Below, piece by piece: positions 1 to 8,941 of a stretch of DNA of 64,000 bases. Numbering within the stretch: the first letter of the stretch is position 1; each line of letters starts with the position of its first letter. The notes beneath the pieces are model-generated. The model ran no database searches. It was not told the DNA's origin and saw only the letters and a list, made by a program, of their open reading frames with translations. Source of the stretch: Anoxybacillus mongoliensis (lineage in GTDB: Bacteria; Bacillota; Bacilli; Bacillales; Anoxybacillaceae); NCBI RefSeq assembly GCF_014201515.1, contig NZ_JACHEQ010000003.1, positions 186,001-250,000 on the forward strand, in the 5' to 3' direction. Made by a program: the position numbers and the translations under genes.

Positions 1-393
1 CAACCAGCTAATCGAAGTGGAATGCAAAAGCCATTGTGATGAATAAGCTGTTATTTCACTTTGTAGTAAAAAGTGAAATGCAATGAGCCCTCCGCCCATC
101 ATAAACGTTGCAAAATAAAAAGCGAGCACATTTTCGATAAAAAAACGAAAACGATGAAAGCCAAAACAAATCCAAACGATGAAAAAAGAGACGATGAGTT
201 TTGTTGCGATATGAGACATCATATAGGCAAAAGGCGTGAAAAGAAGCAAGACGAGCAATGAGCCGAATAATGCCGCAAGCATAAGCCGCCATAACCGAAC
301 GCGGCGCTTTAACATAATCGCCACGAGCCATAGTAACATCGCATCAAAACAAAAATTTAATAACCATACGAGATCGGCATAAATCAGCGGCAT
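1..393 (-). CDS. spoIIGA: SpoIIGA, sporulation sigma-E factor processing peptidase (5' part)
   Basis: Partial gene: the frame stays open from ATG at 393 to the left edge, giving the first 131 residues; the C-terminal protease domain lies outside the window. SpoIIGA is the membrane-bound aspartic protease that cleaves pro-sigma-E in the mother cell on a signal from SpoIIR. What is visible is a chain of hydrophobic segments, as in the family's five-helix membrane domain. The opening motif DLVWLLNFCFDA and the FTPFA segment closely resemble B. subtilis SpoIIGA. AAGGAGG lies just upstream of the ATG. It follows ftsZ, as in other Bacillaceae, and has its own promoter with a 22-bp spacer. Confidence 0.9.
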   Translation of the reverse strand, partial: MPLIYADLVWLLNFCFDAMLLWLVAIMLKRRVRLWRLMLAALFGSLLVLLLFTPFAYMMSHIATKLIVSFFIVWICFGFHRFRFFIENVLAFYFATFMMGGGLIAFHFLLQSEITAYSSQWLLHSTSISWL

Positions 394-413
394 CCCCTCC
401 TTATCTTGAAACT

Positions 414-447
414 AGTATATAGCACTTTCGATAGAAAAGTATGTCAA
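414..447 (-). promoter_or_regulatory. spoIIGA promoter with 22-bp spacer (Spo0A-type)
   Basis: On the minus strand TTGACA (447-442) is followed after exactly 22 bases by TATACT (419-414), about 20 bases before the spoIIGA start. The B. subtilis spoIIG promoter is known for this over-long spacer, which makes it depend on Spo0A~P. A 0A-box-like CTATCGAAA lies inside the spacer (434-426). The spacing is seen directly; regulation by Spo0A is inferred. Confidence 0.75.
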
Positions 448-494
448 ACGATGACGTCATTTCTTTAGAGATTTTGTCAGATGATGAAAATAAG

Positions 495-527
495 AAAAAC
501 GCCCACACGTAGTGAGCGTTTTTTTAA
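495..527 (-). terminator. ftsZ terminator
   Basis: Hairpin AACGCTCAC/GTGGGCGTT with one G-T pair, followed on the minus strand by TTTTCTTATTTT. It overlaps the ftsZ stop codon and separates ftsZ from spoIIGA. Confidence 0.7.
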
Positions 528-1642
528 CGGCGACGATTGCGGTTGCGCAGGAAAGCTGGAATGTCAAGCGGGTCTTCTGCTTGTTGTCCGCGCGTTGGCG
601 AGTAGTCAATCGGCTCTTCTTTTTTCTCGCGTTTGACGCCAACGTTCGGTTTGACAACCGCTTGTCGTGTTGCTTTCGCTTGGTTCACTTCTTCGTTAAA
701 TCCAGTCGCGATGACAGTCACGATAATTTCGTCTTTTAAGTTTTCGTTAATGACCGAACCAAAAATCATATTGACATCTTGGTCGGCAGCTGATGCGACG
801 ATATCTGCTGCTTCTTGCACTTCGTACAAGCTTAAGTTCGTTCCACCTGTAATGTTCATTAGTACGCCTTGTGCACCGTCGATGGACGTTTCTAATAGCG
901 GGCTAGAGATCGCTTTTTTCGCTGCTTCTGCGGCGCGGTTTTCTCCTGTTGCTACACCGATTCCCATAAGAGCTGAACCTTTATTCGACATAATCGTTTT
1001 CACATCAGCAAAATCTAAGTTAATTAATCCCGGTACAGCAATTAAGTCGGAGATGCCTTGTACCCCTTGACGAAGCACGTTGTCTGCTTCGCGGAATGCT
1101 TCTAACATCGGCGTATTTTTGTCAACAATTTCTAACAGACGATCGTTCGGAATGACGATGAGTGTATCGACTGCTTCTTTCATCGCCGCAATACCGCTTG
1201 CCGCTTGCATCGCACGCTTTCTTCCTTCAAATGTAAACGGGCGTGTGACGACGCCAACAGTAAGGGCACCTAAATCACGCGCGATTTGAGCGATGACTGG
1301 AGCCGCCCCCGTTCCTGTTCCTCCGCCCATGCCGGCTGTAACGAATACCATATCGGCACCTTTGAGCGCCTCTTCAATTTGCTCTTTACTTTCTTCCGCT
1401 GCTTTTTTTCCTACCTCTGGATTTGCTCCTGCACCTAATCCACGCGTCAATTTCGCACCAATTTGTAGCTTAATTGGTGCCTTTGATAAGTTTAACGCTT
1501 GGGCGTCTGTATTGACTGCAATAAATTCAACACCTTGTACTCCGTGTTCAATCATGCGATTGACAGCGTTATTTCCGCCGCCGCCGACACCAATTACTTT
1601 AATTGTCGCTAACTGATCAACAGTCGTGTCAAACTCCAACAT
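524..1642 (-). CDS. ftsZ: FtsZ, tubulin-like cell division GTPase
   Basis: FtsZ polymerises into the Z-ring at mid-cell and recruits the division machinery. The 372-residue product has the glycine-rich start [14 protein letters not shown], the tubulin signature GGGTGTG near residue 105, and a C-terminal conserved peptide (DIPAFLRNR) that binds FtsA and SepF, ending in a basic tail. An in-frame ATG exists at 1660, but AGGAGG lies between it and the ATG at 1642, and the latter gives the family start MLEF. It follows ftsA by 26 bases as the last gene of the dcw cluster. Confidence 0.98.
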   Translation of the reverse strand: MLEFDTTVDQLATIKVIGVGGGGNNAVNRMIEHGVQGVEFIAVNTDAQALNLSKAPIKLQIGAKLTRGLGAGANPEVGKKAAEESKEQIEEALKGADMVFVTAGMGGGTGTGAAPVIAQIARDLGALTVGVVTRPFTFEGRKRAMQAASGIAAMKEAVDTLIVIPNDRLLEIVDKNTPMLEAFREADNVLRQGVQGISDLIAVPGLINLDFADVKTIMSNKGSALMGIGVATGENRAAEAAKKAISSPLLETSIDGAQGVLMNITGGTNLSLYEVQEAADIVASAADQDVNMIFGSVINENLKDEIIVTVIATGFNEEVNQAKATRQAVVKPNVGVKREKKEEPIDYSPTRGQQAEDPLDIPAFLRNRNRRR

Positions 1643-1668
1643 GATAATCCTCCTAGCCATTCAAATTG

Positions 1669-2949
1669 TCATTCAAAAAAGTATCCGAAAAATTTCTTGA
1701 CTTTATGTGCTAAATGTTCTTCTTTCTGTTTTGGTTTTGCTGGCGCTTTATGCACCTTTTTCTCCGCTTGGAAATCGTTTGACGCGCTAGAAGAAAGAAC
1801 GGGAACGTGTCTTCCTTGTAACTTCGCATTTTTATAAGCGAATTGAATTAAACCGACACCGTTTGTGTATTGTGGATCGCGAACACCAATATAATCCGGC
1901 ATCGCGACGCGAACAGTGTGTCCAAAAATCGCTTCGGCAAGTTCTAATACGCCCGGCATATTGACTGTTCCACCGGTTAACACATATCCGCCAGCCAAAT
2001 CGCGAAATCCGCGTCGACGAATTTCTGCTTGTGCCATTTGTAAAATTTCTTCTACACGCGCTTCAATCATATCCGCAATTTCCAATTGGCTAAATTGTTG
2101 ATGTTGGTCAGTTCCGATAATAGGAACGCTAAATACTTCTTCTTCAGAAGCAAGATCGTAAAATGCATGTCCATGTTTTAGTTTAATGCGTTCTGCATCT
2201 TCTGTCGACGTACGCATGCCGATCGATAAATCTTTTGTAATATGTTCCCCACCGATTGGAAGCACGGTCGTTGCTTGTAAAAATCCTTGTTCAAACACAG
2301 CGACCGTCGTTGAACCGCCACCGATATCAATAAGTGCCACACCTAAGTTTTTTTCATCTTTCGATAGGGCAATTGAGGCTGCCGCTAGCGGTTGAAGACA
2401 TACATCAAGCACTTCTAACCCCGCTCGTTCAACACAGCGAAGCACGTTATGTAAAGCCGTTTTTGATGCGGTAATCATCGTTCCTTCCATTTCTAATCGC
2501 ACACCTAACATGCCGCGCGGATCGTTAATTCCATCAAGTCCGTCAACGATAAACTGTTTTGGAATAACATCAATAATTTCGCGCTCTGGTGGGACGGAAA
2601 CGACTTGGGCTGCTTCGATGACGCGCGTGACGTCTTCATTCGTAATTTCTTTATTTTCGCTTGATACAGCGACAATCCCATGACACGGTTGAAGTTGAAT
2701 ATGATTGCCGTTTACTCCGACAATGGCGCCTTTAATCGTTACGCCGACCATCCGTTCCGCTTGTTCAATCGCTCGTTTAATCGATTGTACCGTTTCATCT
2801 ATATCAATAATGGAGCCTTTTTTCAGCCCTTGCGATTTCACATTGCCGACACCGATAATGTTTAACTGATCGTTAATCATTTCGCCAATGATGACTTTTA
2901 CACTGGACGTACCGATGTCAAGACTAACATAAAAATCGTTGCTGTTCAT
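1669..2949 (-). CDS. ftsA: FtsA, actin-like Z-ring membrane anchor
   Basis: FtsA is an actin-family ATPase that tethers FtsZ filaments to the membrane and contacts later division proteins. The 426-residue product shows the actin-fold phosphate motifs DIGTSSVKV (near residue 11) and IDIGGGSTT (near 208), the adenosine motif TGGTVNMPG (near 330), and a C-terminal amphipathic helix with basic and aromatic residues (HKVKKFFGYFF) that acts as membrane anchor. AAGGAGGTG precedes the ATG. It is co-transcribed with ftsZ and has a sigma-H-like promoter directly upstream. Confidence 0.97.
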   Translation of the reverse strand: MNSNDFYVSLDIGTSSVKVIIGEMINDQLNIIGVGNVKSQGLKKGSIIDIDETVQSIKRAIEQAERMVGVTIKGAIVGVNGNHIQLQPCHGIVAVSSENKEITNEDVTRVIEAAQVVSVPPEREIIDVIPKQFIVDGLDGINDPRGMLGVRLEMEGTMITASKTALHNVLRCVERAGLEVLDVCLQPLAAASIALSKDEKNLGVALIDIGGGSTTVAVFEQGFLQATTVLPIGGEHITKDLSIGMRTSTEDAERIKLKHGHAFYDLASEEEVFSVPIIGTDQHQQFSQLEIADMIEARVEEILQMAQAEIRRRGFRDLAGGYVLTGGTVNMPGVLELAEAIFGHTVRVAMPDYIGVRDPQYTNGVGLIQFAYKNAKLQGRHVPVLSSSASNDFQAEKKVHKAPAKPKQKEEHLAHKVKKFFGYFFE

Positions 2950-2999
2950 TCTGGTGGCACCTCCTTTACAAAATGAACGTTGTTATGTATATCAACACT

Positions 3000-3028
3000 A
3001 TATTCCACATCCGAACAGCATTCCCTTT
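3000..3028 (-). promoter_or_regulatory. candidate sigma-H promoter of ftsAZ
   Basis: Minus-strand AAAGGGAAT (3028-3020), an 11-base spacer, then GTGGAATAT (3008-3000). This fits the sigma-H pattern RnAGGAwWW-N11/12-RnnGAATww with one mismatch. In B. subtilis one ftsAZ promoter is sigma-H-dependent and raises FtsZ levels at the start of sporulation. Use here is inferred from the match and position. Confidence 0.55.
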
Positions 3029-3029
3029 T

Positions 3030-3389
3030 TTATAAACGATTTTTTTGGCGGCTTTCTAACCATTTCGTCAGCAAAATTCGGCGGATGACAGCGATGTTTT
3101 GAAACAGGCGCACGCCGAACGCAAATACAGCTGCTAAATACAAGTCTACACCAAGATGCACACCGAGAAAAGCTAAACTTGTTGCTAAAATAATATTAAA
3201 AAAAAATCCAGATACAAATACGTGCTCGTCATAAATATTTTGCAAATGTGCACGAATGCCACCTATGAGCGTATCAAACGCTGCGAGCACCGCGATTGAT
3301 AAATAGTTCGCATATTCGCTCGGAATGCGCCAATCCGTCAACAATCCGAGCAATATGCCAATGACGAGGCCGAGCAACGGAAGCCACAT
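3030..3389 (-). CDS. sbp: Sbp, small basic membrane protein (DUF1290)
   Basis: Small integral membrane protein of the DUF1290 family, always found next to ftsA in Bacillaceae; molecular function unknown. About 119 residues with several membrane segments. The central stretch around IPSEYANYLSIAVLAA and FVSGFFFNI is almost identical to B. subtilis Sbp, and the tail is basic. AGGAGGTGA lies upstream of two adjacent ATGs (3392 and 3389); the second has the better spacing and gives the family start MWLP. The GTG at 3398 overlaps the ribosome-binding site and is unlikely to be used. The upstream ylxX stop lies at 3395, so the genes are tightly coupled. Confidence 0.88.
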   Translation of the reverse strand: MWLPLLGLVIGILLGLLTDWRIPSEYANYLSIAVLAAFDTLIGGIRAHLQNIYDEHVFVSGFFFNIILATSLAFLGVHLGVDLYLAAVFAFGVRLFQNIAVIRRILLTKWLESRQKNRL

Positions 3390-3394
3390 CATGT

Positions 3395-4111
3395 TCACCT
3401 CCTAGCATCTTCGACTGCTTCCATTTGTTTGACGCGCACCGTCCCATCGTATGGAGGGATAACGACACGTTGTTGTGGCTCTGAAATCGTGAGAAGTAGA
3501 TTTTCAAGGGCAAAGTCATCGGCAATCGTCGAAGCTTTGAGCCGGTTGTACATTTTTTCTGCGTCCGCCGCAATGACTTTGATTTCAAACGGGAAAGAGC
3601 GTAGCGGGTACGAATCCACTTTCGTCACACCGTTAATGTCGCGAATGACCGTCGTGTTGACGATGCGTTGGTCAGCAATCGATACATATTGAGCGCCATA
3701 CATATTTAATTCGTTCATGAGCCGGCGAAGCAACTCCGCAGACACTGTATCGCTAACCGGACCGACGTACGATTCATCATACATTTGTTCGACATAAAGC
3801 ACGACACCTTCCCCGACCACTTCCGTTAGCCCCGCTTCTTTTTTTAATTCCTCTACCGTTTGGCGAAGAATCGCTCCTTTGTTTTCCGACCGTTGTTGTT
3901 CATATTTTTCTAACGTTTCTTCATACTTTCGTATTTCCTGCAACAGTTGTTTATGTAACTCTTGCTCTTTTTTTAAATCTTGTCGTATTTCCCATATGTC
4001 ACGTGTGTCCCGCACATCTGGTTCATGGCTCGTTTGAAATTGGATCGCCAACATGAAACCGATAATAAGCGACACAAACGTAAAATGCCATGTCGTTTTT
4101 CGCGTCAACAT
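3395..4111 (-). CDS. ylxX: YlxX, DUF881 membrane protein
   Basis: 238-residue DUF881 protein, the second of a tandem pair between divIB and sbp. It has an N-terminal membrane anchor (about residues 9-25), a charged coiled coil (about 40-95) and a globular extracellular domain. No enzymatic function is known; position in the dcw operon suggests a role in envelope or division biology. AGGAGGAGCG precedes the ATG. It starts 11 bases after its paralogue ylxW. Confidence 0.85.
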   Translation of the reverse strand: MLTRKTTWHFTFVSLIIGFMLAIQFQTSHEPDVRDTRDIWEIRQDLKKEQELHKQLLQEIRKYEETLEKYEQQRSENKGAILRQTVEELKKEAGLTEVVGEGVVLYVEQMYDESYVGPVSDTVSAELLRRLMNELNMYGAQYVSIADQRIVNTTVIRDINGVTKVDSYPLRSFPFEIKVIAADAEKMYNRLKASTIADDFALENLLLTISEPQQRVVIPPYDGTVRVKQMEAVEDARR

Positions 4112-4122
4112 CGCTCCTCCTC

Positions 4123-4815
4123 TTATTTTTGCATCAGCGGTTCCATTGTAATTTCTGATTTTTCTACAATATCAACAACAATATGGTCGCTCGTTAGTTG
4201 GTCTTTGACGCCACCAGCGATCGTTAATGCAGGGATCAGTACGTTCGGATCGCCAATCGCTTGAATAACGAACGGGGCTGGGTGTTGCATCCCATCAATT
4301 TCAATGACTGGACCATTACAAACGATATACGATTGGTGCGATAATCGTTGTCCGTTAATCGACACCGCAGACGCCCCCGCAATCAATAGTTCATTGACGA
4401 CTTGAAACACATGTTGTTCGTGAACAATGTAGTTCGTGGCGTTCGCTTCGGAAGGAATGTATGAAGCATCAGATAGCGTCACTTCTACCCCTTTCCCTTT
4501 TACTTTCACTTTGCCAAGATACATGCGCAACCGTTCCGCATCTTCGACAAGGTTAAAATAAACTTGCTCCTCGCTTGCTAATTGTTTTTCCATTTCACGA
4601 ACGCGTTGCTGTTTTTTAAACAATTCGGCTTGTAGCTTTTGGTTTTGCTCTTGCTGTTCAATGAGCTGTTGACGATACTCATATTCTTTATTCCATTGAC
4701 GTTCAAGTTGGCGATTAGCCGTCTCTTTTTTCGTCAGTTGATAAGAGAAGGCCAACATAAAGCCTAAAACTAAACAAACGAACGACAAAATGACATGGCT
4801 ACCGTTCATTTTCAT
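4123..4815 (-). CDS. ylxW: YlxW, DUF881 membrane protein
   Basis: About 230 residues, DUF881 family, paralogous to the next gene ylxX. One N-terminal membrane segment is followed by a long coiled coil rich in Gln, Glu and Arg and a C-terminal DUF881 domain. In-frame ATGs lie at 4836, 4827, 4815 and 4809, all inside the 3' end of divIB. The ATG at 4815 is preceded by GAAGGGA about 12 bases upstream, the best ribosome-binding site available, but the start remains uncertain. Function unknown; conserved location downstream of divIB. Confidence 0.82.
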   Translation of the reverse strand: MKMNGSHVILSFVCLVLGFMLAFSYQLTKKETANRQLERQWNKEYEYRQQLIEQQEQNQKLQAELFKKQQRVREMEKQLASEEQVYFNLVEDAERLRMYLGKVKVKGKGVEVTLSDASYIPSEANATNYIVHEQHVFQVVNELLIAGASAVSINGQRLSHQSYIVCNGPVIEIDGMQHPAPFVIQAIGDPNVLIPALTIAGGVKDQLTSDHIVVDIVEKSEITMEPLMQK

Positions 4816-5581
4816 CGTTTTTGTCATTCCCTTCATCTGCTTCGTACGGTTTGAAATATGTGCTCATCTCTAAATGAAGGACGCCTTTTGCCCCCGGCTG
4901 TAATTGGCTGACGATCGAAGGATAATGAACAATTTTTTCCGAAAAACGATCGACGGTAGCACTCACTTCTATGCCATCATTCATATAGACAGTAATATGC
5001 CTTTGGTCCGATGAGTTTGGGGTATAATGAATTTCTGAGATGAGGTTTAAAATCGAACTTGGCGTGTTTGCCAATTGGGTGGCCATCTCTTGAATAGCCT
5101 CTCCTTCTTTCCATCCGACTAAAATCGGGGCATCGCTTGGAATCGCTCGTTTTGCATGCGTCAACACCTTTCCGTTATCTAAAATCGGCAAAAAGGAATG
5201 CTTGTCCAAAATGTAAGCGATCCGCTTTCGTTCAACGACAACGATGTCAATGCGATTCGGAATTCGTTTTTTGACATGTACTTCTTCCACTTCGGGATGT
5301 TGTTTAATTCGCTGTTCCACTTCCGCTTTTTTTACTTTCCAAAAGCTCGTCTTTTTCGTCACGCCACTTAATTGAATAATATCTTTGGAAGCGATATGAT
5401 GATTTCCTTCGACGTGGATGACGGCAACGTTGCTTAGTGGCGACTGCGCGTACACGACGCCTAACAAAAGCATAAAAAATAAAGCGATATATGCAATGAG
5501 TAAGCGATTCGCGCGTTGTCTTCGCTGCTCTTTTAATTTTGGCACACGTTCTTCAAGAACAACAACTTTTCCTTTTCCCAT
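4799..5581 (-). CDS. divIB: DivIB (FtsQ), division septum protein
   Basis: Bitopic membrane protein that forms the FtsL-DivIC-DivIB complex and helps activate septal peptidoglycan synthesis. The 260-residue product has a basic cytoplasmic N-terminus, one membrane segment (about residues 27-46), a POTRA domain beginning at VAVIHVEGNHHI, a beta domain and an acidic, low-complexity C-terminus. GAGGTG precedes the ATG. It is separated from murB by a 131-base gap that carries its own promoter and a leader hairpin. The 3' end overlaps ylxW. Confidence 0.93.
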   Translation of the reverse strand: MGKGKVVVLEERVPKLKEQRRQRANRLLIAYIALFFMLLLGVVYAQSPLSNVAVIHVEGNHHIASKDIIQLSGVTKKTSFWKVKKAEVEQRIKQHPEVEEVHVKKRIPNRIDIVVVERKRIAYILDKHSFLPILDNGKVLTHAKRAIPSDAPILVGWKEGEAIQEMATQLANTPSSILNLISEIHYTPNSSDQRHITVYMNDGIEVSATVDRFSEKIVHYPSIVSQLQPGAKGVLHLEMSTYFKPYEADEGNDKNDENER

Positions 5582-5623
5582 TCACTCCACCTCGGTCGAT
5601 GGACCAAATCAAAATAACAAGAA

Positions 5624-5654
5624 AACTAACGGCGCATATGAGCAACCGTTAGTT
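5624..5654 (-). other. stem-loop in the murB-divIB gap
   Basis: Perfect 9-bp stem AACTAACGG/CCGTTAGTT with a 13-base loop, followed on the minus strand by TTCTTGTTATTTT. It could terminate read-through from murB. It also lies about 10 bases downstream of the probable start of the divIB transcript, so it could instead be a 5' leader hairpin. Confidence 0.55.
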
Positions 5655-5670
5655 CATTGTCTCTATTTTT

Positions 5671-5679
5671 ATTATAGCA
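5671..5679 (-). promoter_or_regulatory. candidate extended -10 promoter for divIB operon
   Basis: Minus-strand TGCTATAAT, an extended -10 element, in an AT-rich stretch between murB and divIB. No good -35 is visible. It would start a transcript just before the stem-loop at 5654-5624. Confidence 0.5.
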
Positions 5680-5712
5680 TAATATAGAAAAAATTAGGAT
5701 GGGGAAAATGTA

Positions 5713-6621
5713 TTACTTCCGCCCAACAATTTCAACTTCTGTTTGCAATGATACGCCGTATAAGTCATAAATCGTCTTTTTCACATAATCGATGAGCTCG
5801 AGCACATCTTTTGCCGTTGCTCCGCCGGCGTTGACGATAAAATTCGCATGTTGTTCAGAAATTTTTGCTCCGCCGATCGTATATCCTTTTAGCCCCGCTC
5901 GTTCGATCAACTGACCGGCGTATTTTGGAAGGGGGTTGCGAAAAATGCTTCCCGCACATGGGTAGTTCCACGGTTGTGTTTCGCGGCGATAATCTTTATT
6001 TTTTTGCATCGCTGCCACAATTTCATCACGGTTTCCTTTTTTCATTTCAAGCGTGGCTGCGACGCAAATGCCTTTTCGCTTCGTTTGTAGGACGGACGTC
6101 CGATACGAAAATTCCATCTCTTCATTTGTTAACCATTCAATCGTTCCGTCTTCAAACAAAATTTGTGCTTTCTTCACGATGCGCGACATATCTGAACCGT
6201 GAGCGCCAGCGTTCATATATACCGCTCCACCCACCGTTCCCGGAATGCCTCCCGCAAACTCCAGCCCGGACAGTCCTTGTTTACTAATGACTGTCGCCAG
6301 TTTAATGAGCGAATATCCTCCGCCAACTGTCACTTCTGTATCATGAATGTATAAATCATCTAATCCTTCACCAAGTTTAATGACAACACCTGCAATGCCT
6401 TCATCTAACACAAGTAAGTTCGAACCGCGACCGATCGCACGCCAAGGTACATCATATTTTCGGACGATTTCCATCGTCTTTTTTAAGCTATCTATATTTT
6501 TCGGCTCAACAAAAAGGTCAGCAGGTCCGCCAATTTTGATCGTCGTATGACTTGCCATACGTTCGTTTTCTTTCACTGTTCCGACGTTCGCTTGCAAGAG
6601 CTCTTCACGTAGTTTTTCCAA
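5713..6621 (-). CDS. murB: MurB, UDP-N-acetylenolpyruvoylglucosamine reductase
   Basis: Cytoplasmic flavoenzyme that reduces UDP-GlcNAc-enolpyruvate with NADPH to UDP-MurNAc, the second committed step of peptidoglycan precursor synthesis. The 302-residue product has the FAD-binding signatures [12 protein letters not shown] (near residue 63) and [16 protein letters not shown] (near 124). The serine that protonates the intermediate is in [10 protein letters not shown] (near 225), and the C-terminal glutamate is in QTEVEIVG. Start is TTG at 6621 with GAGGAGGT upstream. It follows murG as in B. subtilis. Confidence 0.96.
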   Translation of the reverse strand: MEKLREELLQANVGTVKENERMASHTTIKIGGPADLFVEPKNIDSLKKTMEIVRKYDVPWRAIGRGSNLLVLDEGIAGVVIKLGEGLDDLYIHDTEVTVGGGYSLIKLATVISKQGLSGLEFAGGIPGTVGGAVYMNAGAHGSDMSRIVKKAQILFEDGTIEWLTNEEMEFSYRTSVLQTKRKGICVAATLEMKKGNRDEIVAAMQKNKDYRRETQPWNYPCAGSIFRNPLPKYAGQLIERAGLKGYTIGGAKISEQHANFIVNAGGATAKDVLELIDYVKKTIYDLYGVSLQTEVEIVGRK

Positions 6622-6661
6622 TGTTCTACCTCCTCTACCTCTTTCCTATATCGTATGCAAT

Positions 6662-7753
6662 TTATGAAATCATCTCCACCATGACGCGATATAAACGTTC
6701 TGCCGCATCGCGAATGCCTAATTGAAACGCCGCTTCCTTCATGTTAGTCAACGTTTGTTCGTCTAACAAAATGCGGTCGATATCGTCAAGCAAACGCGCA
6801 CCTGTCAATTCGCTTTCTAAACGAACGATCGCTGCCCCTTTTTTCTCAAGCGCTCGGGCATTTTTTTCTTGGTGATTATTTGTCACATATGGGCTCGGAA
6901 TTAAAATGCTCGGAATGCCAAGCGCTGTAATTTCTGCAAGCGTCGTTGCACCTGCACGCGCAACGATGACATCGACCCCACCTAACACTTCCGGCATATT
7001 GTGAATAAACGGACGAATGATGACGTTTGGCGGATTGCCGACATCGTTCACCGCCTTTATTACTTTATCATAATGAACGTCGCCTGTAACATACAAAAAT
7101 TGATACGGTTTTTGTTCGACTTCATGAAGCACTTGTAAAAACGCCTCATTAATCGGACGGGCACCGCGACTGCCACCGACAATGAGTACCGTCTTTTTCT
7201 GCTCATCTAATCCGAGCGACCGTCTCGCTTCTCGTCCGTCTTTTCCTACGACTTCTGACGCGCGCGGGTTTCCTGTTAATACAACTTTTTTGTTTGGAAA
7301 ATAGTTCTTTGTTTCTTCGAAGCAAATGGCAACTTTATCGGCATAGCGGCTTAAAAATGTATTCGTCAATCCCGGAATGCTGTTTTGTTCATGAATGATC
7401 GTCGGGATGCCTAATTTCGCTGCTGCATACACGACAGGTCCGCACACGTATCCCCCTGTGCCGAGCACAACGTCCGGTTTGTATTGTTTCAATAGTTTTT
7501 TGCATGCGCGCACACTTTTTATAAAACGAACGAGCGTTTTGACGTTTTCCAATGAAAGACTACGTTTTAATCCGCTAATGTCAATCGCATGAAATGGGAT
7601 GTTTTCTCTTGGAACGATCTTGCTTTCTAACCCTTTTTTCGTTCCAATGTACAATACATCGACGTTTGGATGTTGTTTTTTCACTTCATGAATAAACGCA
7701 AGCGCAGGATAAATATGACCTCCTGTTCCGCCACCACTCACTACAATTTTCAT
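6662..7753 (-). CDS. murG: MurG, lipid II-forming GlcNAc transferase
   Basis: Membrane-associated GT28 glycosyltransferase that adds GlcNAc to lipid I to give lipid II on the inner face of the membrane. The 363-residue product has the N-terminal glycine loop [13 protein letters not shown], the acceptor-side motif [11 protein letters not shown] (near residue 125), the second glycine loop [12 protein letters not shown] (near 195), and the donor-binding stretch [11 protein letters not shown] (near 267). GGGGGAAAAACG precedes the ATG. A stem-loop separates it from spoVE upstream. Confidence 0.97.
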   Translation of the reverse strand: MKIVVSGGGTGGHIYPALAFIHEVKKQHPNVDVLYIGTKKGLESKIVPRENIPFHAIDISGLKRSLSLENVKTLVRFIKSVRACKKLLKQYKPDVVLGTGGYVCGPVVYAAAKLGIPTIIHEQNSIPGLTNTFLSRYADKVAICFEETKNYFPNKKVVLTGNPRASEVVGKDGREARRSLGLDEQKKTVLIVGGSRGARPINEAFLQVLHEVEQKPYQFLYVTGDVHYDKVIKAVNDVGNPPNVIIRPFIHNMPEVLGGVDVIVARAGATTLAEITALGIPSILIPSPYVTNNHQEKNARALEKKGAAIVRLESELTGARLLDDIDRILLDEQTLTNMKEAAFQLGIRDAAERLYRVMVEMIS

Positions 7754-7786
7754 CGTTTTTCCCCCTCATCGAAAGTAACAGAAGAA

Positions 7787-7807
7787 GCTGACTTCCGTGA
7801 AGTCAGC
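7787..7807 (-). terminator. stem-loop after spoVE
   Basis: Perfect 9-bp stem GCTGACTTC/GAAGTCAGC with a 3-base loop, right after the spoVE stop, followed on the minus strand by TTCTTCTGTTAC. The poor U-tract suggests partial termination or mRNA 3'-end protection between spoVE and murG. Confidence 0.55.
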
Positions 7808-7808
7808 C

Positions 7809-8909
7809 TTAATATCGCGCATAACGGCTAATGTTTAACAAGACGCCAATCGCCATGAGCATAAGCGTCAATGACGAACCGCCATAGCTTAAAAACGGCA
7901 ATGTAATGCCCGTCACCGGCATTAATCCGGTCACGACTCCAATATTAATCATGACTTGAATGGCAACCATCGCAATGATGCCGACAGCTAAAAAACTGCC
8001 GTACAAATCCGGCGCCCCTAAGGCGATGCGAATGCCACGCCAAAGCAATAAACTGAACAGAAGCAACACGAGCGAACCGCCGATAAATCCGAGTTCTTCT
8101 GCTAAAATGGCAAAAATAAAATCGGTTTGCGGCTCAGGCAAGTAAAAAAACTTTTGGCGGCTTTGCCCGAGTCCAAGCCCAAACAGCCCGCCCGGCCCGA
8201 TCGCATAAAGCGATTGAATAATTTGAAAACCGCTACCTAGCGGATCTTCCCATGGGTTTAAAAATGACGTAATGCGCTTGATGCGATACGGAGCGGATAA
8301 CACAAGCCCAGCAAATCCTGCCAATCCGAGCAAACCGAGGACGAGGAAATGGCTCATGCGCGCGCCAGCGACAAAAATCATGACGACGCACGTGCCGACC
8401 ATGACCGTTCCCGTCCCTAAATCCGGTTGTAACATAATCATCCCGAATGCGATAAACACGAGCGTTAATGATGGAAGTAACCCTTGTTTAAACGAGGCGA
8501 TTTTTTTTTGGTTTTCAGATAAATATTTTGCTAAAAATGCGATCATCGCCATTTTCATAAATTCAGATGGCTGAATAGAAAATGCACCAATGCCAATCCA
8601 GCTGCGCGAACCGTTGCGCACCATGCCGATACCTGGAATTAAGACGAGAACGAGAAGTATAAAACAAACAATGAGCAACACTTTCGCCCACGTGCGCCAC
8701 GTCCAATAGTCGATGTTCATGAAAAAAAACATCGCTACAATGCCAATCCCTGCAAACAATAGTTGGCGTTTCGCAAAGAAAAACGAATCATGAAACTTGT
8801 AATCCGCCCAAATGGCGCTAGCGCTATACACCATAATAAGCCCGATCGCCAACAACGAAAACGTGATGATCATTAACAAAAAATCAGGTGCAGACTTTTT
8901 TCCATGCAA
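7809..8909 (-). CDS. spoVE: SpoVE, SEDS-family glycosyltransferase for spore cortex
   Basis: SEDS-family (FtsW/RodA) polytopic membrane protein. SpoVE polymerises lipid II with its partner SpoVD to make the spore cortex. About 366 residues, ten membrane segments, with family signatures GSRSWI (periplasmic), QPDLGT, FGLGLGQSRQKFFYLPEPQTDFI region and SYGGSS near the end. The preferred start is TTG at 8909 with GAGGTG seven bases upstream; the in-frame TTG at 8924 lies too far upstream of this site. Position between murD and murG matches B. subtilis spoVE; the vegetative FtsW lies separately at about 47.7 kb. Confidence 0.92.
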   Translation of the reverse strand: MHGKKSAPDFLLMIITFSLLAIGLIMVYSASAIWADYKFHDSFFFAKRQLLFAGIGIVAMFFFMNIDYWTWRTWAKVLLIVCFILLVLVLIPGIGMVRNGSRSWIGIGAFSIQPSEFMKMAMIAFLAKYLSENQKKIASFKQGLLPSLTLVFIAFGMIMLQPDLGTGTVMVGTCVVMIFVAGARMSHFLVLGLLGLAGFAGLVLSAPYRIKRITSFLNPWEDPLGSGFQIIQSLYAIGPGGLFGLGLGQSRQKFFYLPEPQTDFIFAILAEELGFIGGSLVLLLFSLLLWRGIRIALGAPDLYGSFLAVGIIAMVAIQVMINIGVVTGLMPVTGITLPFLSYGGSSLTLMLMAIGVLLNISRYARY

Positions 8910-8941
8910 TGCGGAACACCTCAATTTACTTAAAATTCGTC

